Source of the DNA: Candidatus Sulfotelmatobacter sp.
Lineage (GTDB): Bacteria > Acidobacteriota > Terriglobia > Terriglobales > SbA1
DNA length: 16,484 bases
Reading direction: 5' to 3'
Assembly (NCBI GenBank): GCA_030151135.1
Contig: JASLEQ010000274.1
Coordinates: 1 to 16,484, forward strand
The stretch's first letter is position 1, and each line of letters begins with the position of its first letter. The position numbers were made by a program, and so were the translations under genes. Of this stretch, positions 14,643-16,484 are shown piece by piece. Under the pieces are notes generated by a model, which was not told the origin of the DNA, ran no database searches, and was given only the letters and a program-made list of their open reading frames with translations.

Positions 14643-14705
14643 AGTGCCCCTCCGGCGCTGCCGGATAGAGCCTGTGTATGCATCGCGGCGTCTACATCTT
14701 TGGAT

Positions 14706-14744
14706 GACGCTCGCAGTATTTTAGCTGGAAAAAAGAAGAGCGTC
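14706..14744. repeat. Inverted repeat in the panB upstream region
   Basis: GACGCTC (14706-14712) and GAGCGTC (14738-14744) are exact reverse complements, separated by 25 AT-rich bases. They lie 74-112 bp before panB. An operator or loose stem-loop is possible. It does not have the form of an intrinsic terminator. Confidence 0.35.
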
Positions 14745-14777
14745 GATCTTTTCCTTTCGAAGAGAGAAAATATGTAT

Positions 14778-14783
14778 ATTATA
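14778..14783 (-). promoter_or_regulatory. Possible -10 element upstream of panB
   Basis: The minus strand has a perfect TATAAT inside an AT-rich stretch (14766-14790) that stands out from the GC-rich surroundings, about 145 bp before ATG 14632. No acceptable -35 hexamer is seen at 16-18 bases, so promoter activity is only suggested. Confidence 0.3.
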
Positions 14784-14816
14784 GAAAAAGCGGTACTTGG
14801 GAGGAGATGGGCCTAC

Positions 14817-15077
14817 TTACCTTCCCCGATAGAGAAGATTCACCACCCCGGCGAGAGCCAAGATCCAACCCCATGCAAATGATGTCCCCCAGATCACAAG
14901 GGAGATAACGCCGGCACCCAGCAGCGCAACGGAGATCCAGACCGGCAGGGCCGCTCCTCCGTGCCTGGACGAGTGATGAAAATGCGGAGGATGTGGATGA
15001 TGCGGTTGGTGAGGATGGGGGAGGTGCCCCCGATGAAGCGGTCCACGGTGCGGAAGGAGCGAGGGTGGCCTGAACAT
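14817..15077 (-). CDS. His-rich small membrane protein of unknown function, 86 aa
   Basis: The N-terminal 40 residues are dominated by His and Pro. Twelve His lie between residues 10 and 39, in runs such as HRGHLPHPHQPHHPHPPH. A two-helix membrane part follows: about 46-64 (ALPVWISVALLGAGVISLVI) and about 66-80 (GTSFAWGWILALAG), ending VNLLYRGR. The His stretch could bind Ni, Zn, Co or Cu, or buffer protons. That is inference from composition alone. The start is ATG 15077, with GGGG 4 bases upstream. A TTG at 15101 is in frame. Another frame is open over the same bases, but it is low-complexity Ser/Ala/Pro and lacks any fold signal. The gene sits between the nucleoside kinase (161 bp) and panB (184 bp) without tight linkage to either. 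Confidence 0.65.
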   Translation of the reverse strand: MFRPPSLLPHRGPLHRGHLPHPHQPHHPHPPHFHHSSRHGGAALPVWISVALLGAGVISLVIWGTSFAWGWILALAGVVNLLYRGR

Positions 15078-15238
15078 AAAACCCCAATTGCGAAGATCCA
15101 ACGGGCCCTTATGCCGTCACTCTACTACAAAGGCAGCGGAACGATGTAGATACTTATACTGTCTCTCCCTCTTTTCCACCATTAAACACGGGACAGAACT
15201 GCCAGGATATTTGGCCAGCCCAAAAGCACACAGTCTGC

Positions 15239-15904
15239 CTACGCGCTCGCCGCATCCTGTCCCCCCAGCGGCAGGAAATACTGGGTCCCCTTGATCGGCT
15301 CGCTCACTTTTCTCAGAAGTTCTTGCAGGTCTTCATTTCGATCGACGAAATCGATTTCTGACGTATTCACGATCAGCAGGTCCGACGATGTGTAGTGGAA
15401 GAAAAAATGCTCGTACGCCTTCACTACTTCTTCCAGATACTCTTCACTCACGGCCTTTTCGCCCGGCACATTCTTTTTCTTCAGACGTTTTTTCAAGACC
15501 TCGGGGGTCGCCTGCAGATAAATGACCAGGTCCGGCGTCGGCAGTTGTTCGCGAAAATAATTGTAGTAACGATTGTAAGTGTCGAGTTCCTGGTCGGTGA
15601 GATTCAAACAAGCAAACAACTTGTCTTTCTCGAAAATGAAATCGGCAACGATCGTCTTGTTCGATTGCGGGCCGACATCGAGCGCCTGCAACTGTTGAAA
15701 TCGCTGCACCAGAAATGACAGCTGCGCTTGAAATGCGGCGCCGCGCTCCCCCTCGTAAAATGCGCGCAGAAACGGATTCTCATCCGGTTCCGTCACACGC
15801 TGCGCATTTAGTCGCTCGGCAAGAATGCCAGCCAGCGTGCTCTTTCCAACTCGAATGGGACCTTCGACCGCGATATAACGGGGAAGCTCAAAAAGATTGG
15901 CCAT
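15239..15904 (-). CDS. Deoxynucleoside kinase (deoxyadenosine/deoxyguanosine kinase family)
   Basis: These kinases phosphorylate salvaged deoxynucleosides with ATP. The 221 aa protein begins MANLFELPRYIAVEGPIRVG. The P-loop is GPIRVGKST (15-23), followed by the TEPDENPFL segment (38-46), QRFQQLQ (67-73), the DFIFEKDKLFA segment (88-98) and DLVIYLQATPEVLKKRLKKK (125-144), which carries the lid-type basic residues. This is the dNK family; the preferred base cannot be read from the sequence. ATG 15904 is chosen. The in-frame TTG at 15961 would add 19 residues before the conserved N-terminus. No strong Shine-Dalgarno is seen. From memory, acidobacteria often keep such a kinase near pantothenate and folate genes, which fits panB/panC downstream. 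It is divergent from the polysaccharide deacetylase gene. Confidence 0.93.
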   Translation of the reverse strand: MANLFELPRYIAVEGPIRVGKSTLAGILAERLNAQRVTEPDENPFLRAFYEGERGAAFQAQLSFLVQRFQQLQALDVGPQSNKTIVADFIFEKDKLFACLNLTDQELDTYNRYYNYFREQLPTPDLVIYLQATPEVLKKRLKKKNVPGEKAVSEEYLEEVVKAYEHFFFHYTSSDLLIVNTSEIDFVDRNEDLQELLRKVSEPIKGTQYFLPLGGQDAASA

Positions 15905-15987
15905 GGGCTCGGAATTTCTACTCGGAAACGGCAGGATATCCCGGATGCGCCTCACTGACAATTGCGGGATGAGTTAACAGGGATTAG

Positions 15988-16089
15988 ATGATTGAATGAT
16001 CGGGCCAGTGAGTGCTTGAGTTTCAAAGCCGCCCGGCTACGTTTTCGCTCCGCAATCGCCCGATGAACCCGGTGACTCAATCATCCGAT
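15988..16089. repeat. Inverted and direct repeats in the dNK / deacetylase divergent region
   Basis: ATGATTGAATGATCGGG (15988-16004) and CCCGGTGACTCAATCAT (16068-16084) are reverse complements at 14 of 17 positions, 63 bases apart. In addition AATCGCCCGAT (16054-16064) and AATCATCCGAT (16079-16089) form an 9/11 direct repeat with a 25-base offset. The pattern could be a multi-site operator for the two divergent genes. Confidence 0.4.
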
Positions 16090-16105
16090 CAATTAGAATC
16101 CTTCC

Positions 16106-16484
16106 ATGCTCGGAACGATCGTAGCCGCAACTGCTGCCATCAGCGCAGTCACGGGTGGCTACCAGTCCATGGCTCCCACGGGCCAGTGGTACGGGCGCAC
16201 ATTCACAGGCCTGCCTGCGGGAACCAGGCAACTGGCGCTCACCTATGACGACGGCCCCAACGATCCTCACACCTTCCATCTTCTCGACATGTTGGCGAAG
16301 CACAATGTGCAGGCAACGTTCTTTGTGATTGGCCGCTTCGTGAAACAGCGTCCCGATATCCTTCGCAACATGGCGAACGCCGGTCATGCAATCGGGAACC
16401 ATACCTTCACTCATCCTCTCCTCACGGTGAAAAGTGCGCCAGAGGTACGCCATGAGCTCGAAGGTTGTCGGGCAGCGATTAGTG
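16106..16484 (+). CDS. Polysaccharide deacetylase (NodB/CE4 family), 3' end outside window
   Basis: CE4 enzymes remove acetyl groups from chitin-like, peptidoglycan or exopolysaccharide N-acetylglucosamine by metal-dependent hydrolysis. The 126 visible residues show TYDDGP (46-51), the catalytic/metal motif 1 with Asp48-Asp49, then ATFFVIGRF (70-78), and motif 2 HTFTHP (99-104) with metal-binding His99 and His103. The N-terminus (MLGTIVAATAAISAVTGGY) is hydrophobic and may be a signal anchor or poor signal peptide. ATG 16106 is the earliest possible start, because an in-frame TAG lies at 16094. No clear Shine-Dalgarno precedes it. The reading frame runs open to the last base of the window, so motifs 3-5 cannot be judged. 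It is divergent from the nucleoside kinase, with a repeat-bearing gap of about 200 bp. Confidence 0.9.
   Translation, partial: MLGTIVAATAAISAVTGGYQSMAPTGQWYGRTFTGLPAGTRQLALTYDDGPNDPHTFHLLDMLAKHNVQATFFVIGRFVKQRPDILRNMANAGHAIGNHTFTHPLLTVKSAPEVRHELEGCRAAIS

Noticed and set aside
14844..14882. Plus-strand peptide resembling HPGESQDPT, a phrase seen in translated dispersed repeats
   Set aside because: It falls inside the C-terminal membrane helix of the His-rich protein, where the minus-strand frame explains the bases. No second copy is visible here.
14779..15087. Alternative minus-strand frame overlapping the His-rich membrane protein
   Set aside because: Its translation is low-complexity Ser/Ala/Pro without membrane helices. 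The chosen frame has two good helices and a sensible end.
1..16484. CRISPR arrays, insertion sequences, tRNA or rRNA genes
   Set aside because: No regularly spaced repeats, transposase motifs, terminal inverted repeats with target duplications, or tRNA/rRNA-like conserved segments were recognised on either strand.

Overview
The window looks like chromosomal DNA of an Acidobacteriota bacterium (Terriglobia/Koribacter-like). This is inferred, not proven. The reasons are a carboxypeptidase-regulatory-domain TonB receptor, an exported protein of unknown function with LPDAPS just after its signal peptide, a CusF-SCO fusion lipoprotein, a tandem PilZ protein, and the gene order deoxynucleoside kinase - panB - panC - purD - purE. 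No rRNA, tRNA, CRISPR array, insertion sequence or phage gene was seen. Both edges cut through genes.

Layout. Positions 1-2280 (+) hold the 3' part of a multi-PAS hybrid histidine kinase. Positions 2388-3062 and 3156-3992 (+) hold two proteins of unknown function, the second exported. Positions 3999-8336 (-) hold a four-gene cluster, read from right to left: a small exported Cys/His-rich protein, a TonB-dependent receptor, a CusF-SCO lipoprotein and a VKOR-family membrane oxidoreductase. This cluster is the best candidate for an under-described system. CusF and SCO domains bind copper, VKOR makes disulfides, the Cys/His-rich protein could bind metal, and the receptor could import the metal or a carrier. 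A structured intergenic region of about 280 bp separates it from a divergent tandem PilZ (c-di-GMP effector) gene at 8619-9302 (+).

From 15904 down to 9299 every gene is on the minus strand: deoxynucleoside kinase, a His-rich small membrane protein, panB, a superinfection-immunity-like membrane protein, a lipoprotein whose start overlaps the preceding stop, panC, purD, purE, and a small exported protein that meets the PilZ gene tail to tail with a 4-base overlap. Most gaps in this run are 70-185 bp, so it may be several transcription units. It combines pantothenate synthesis (panB, panC; panD not in view), purine synthesis (purD, purE) and nucleoside salvage. The right edge holds the 5' part of a polysaccharide deacetylase, divergent from the kinase.

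No stretch longer than 300 bases lacks a gene. The longest gap (8337-8618) is described as a feature.
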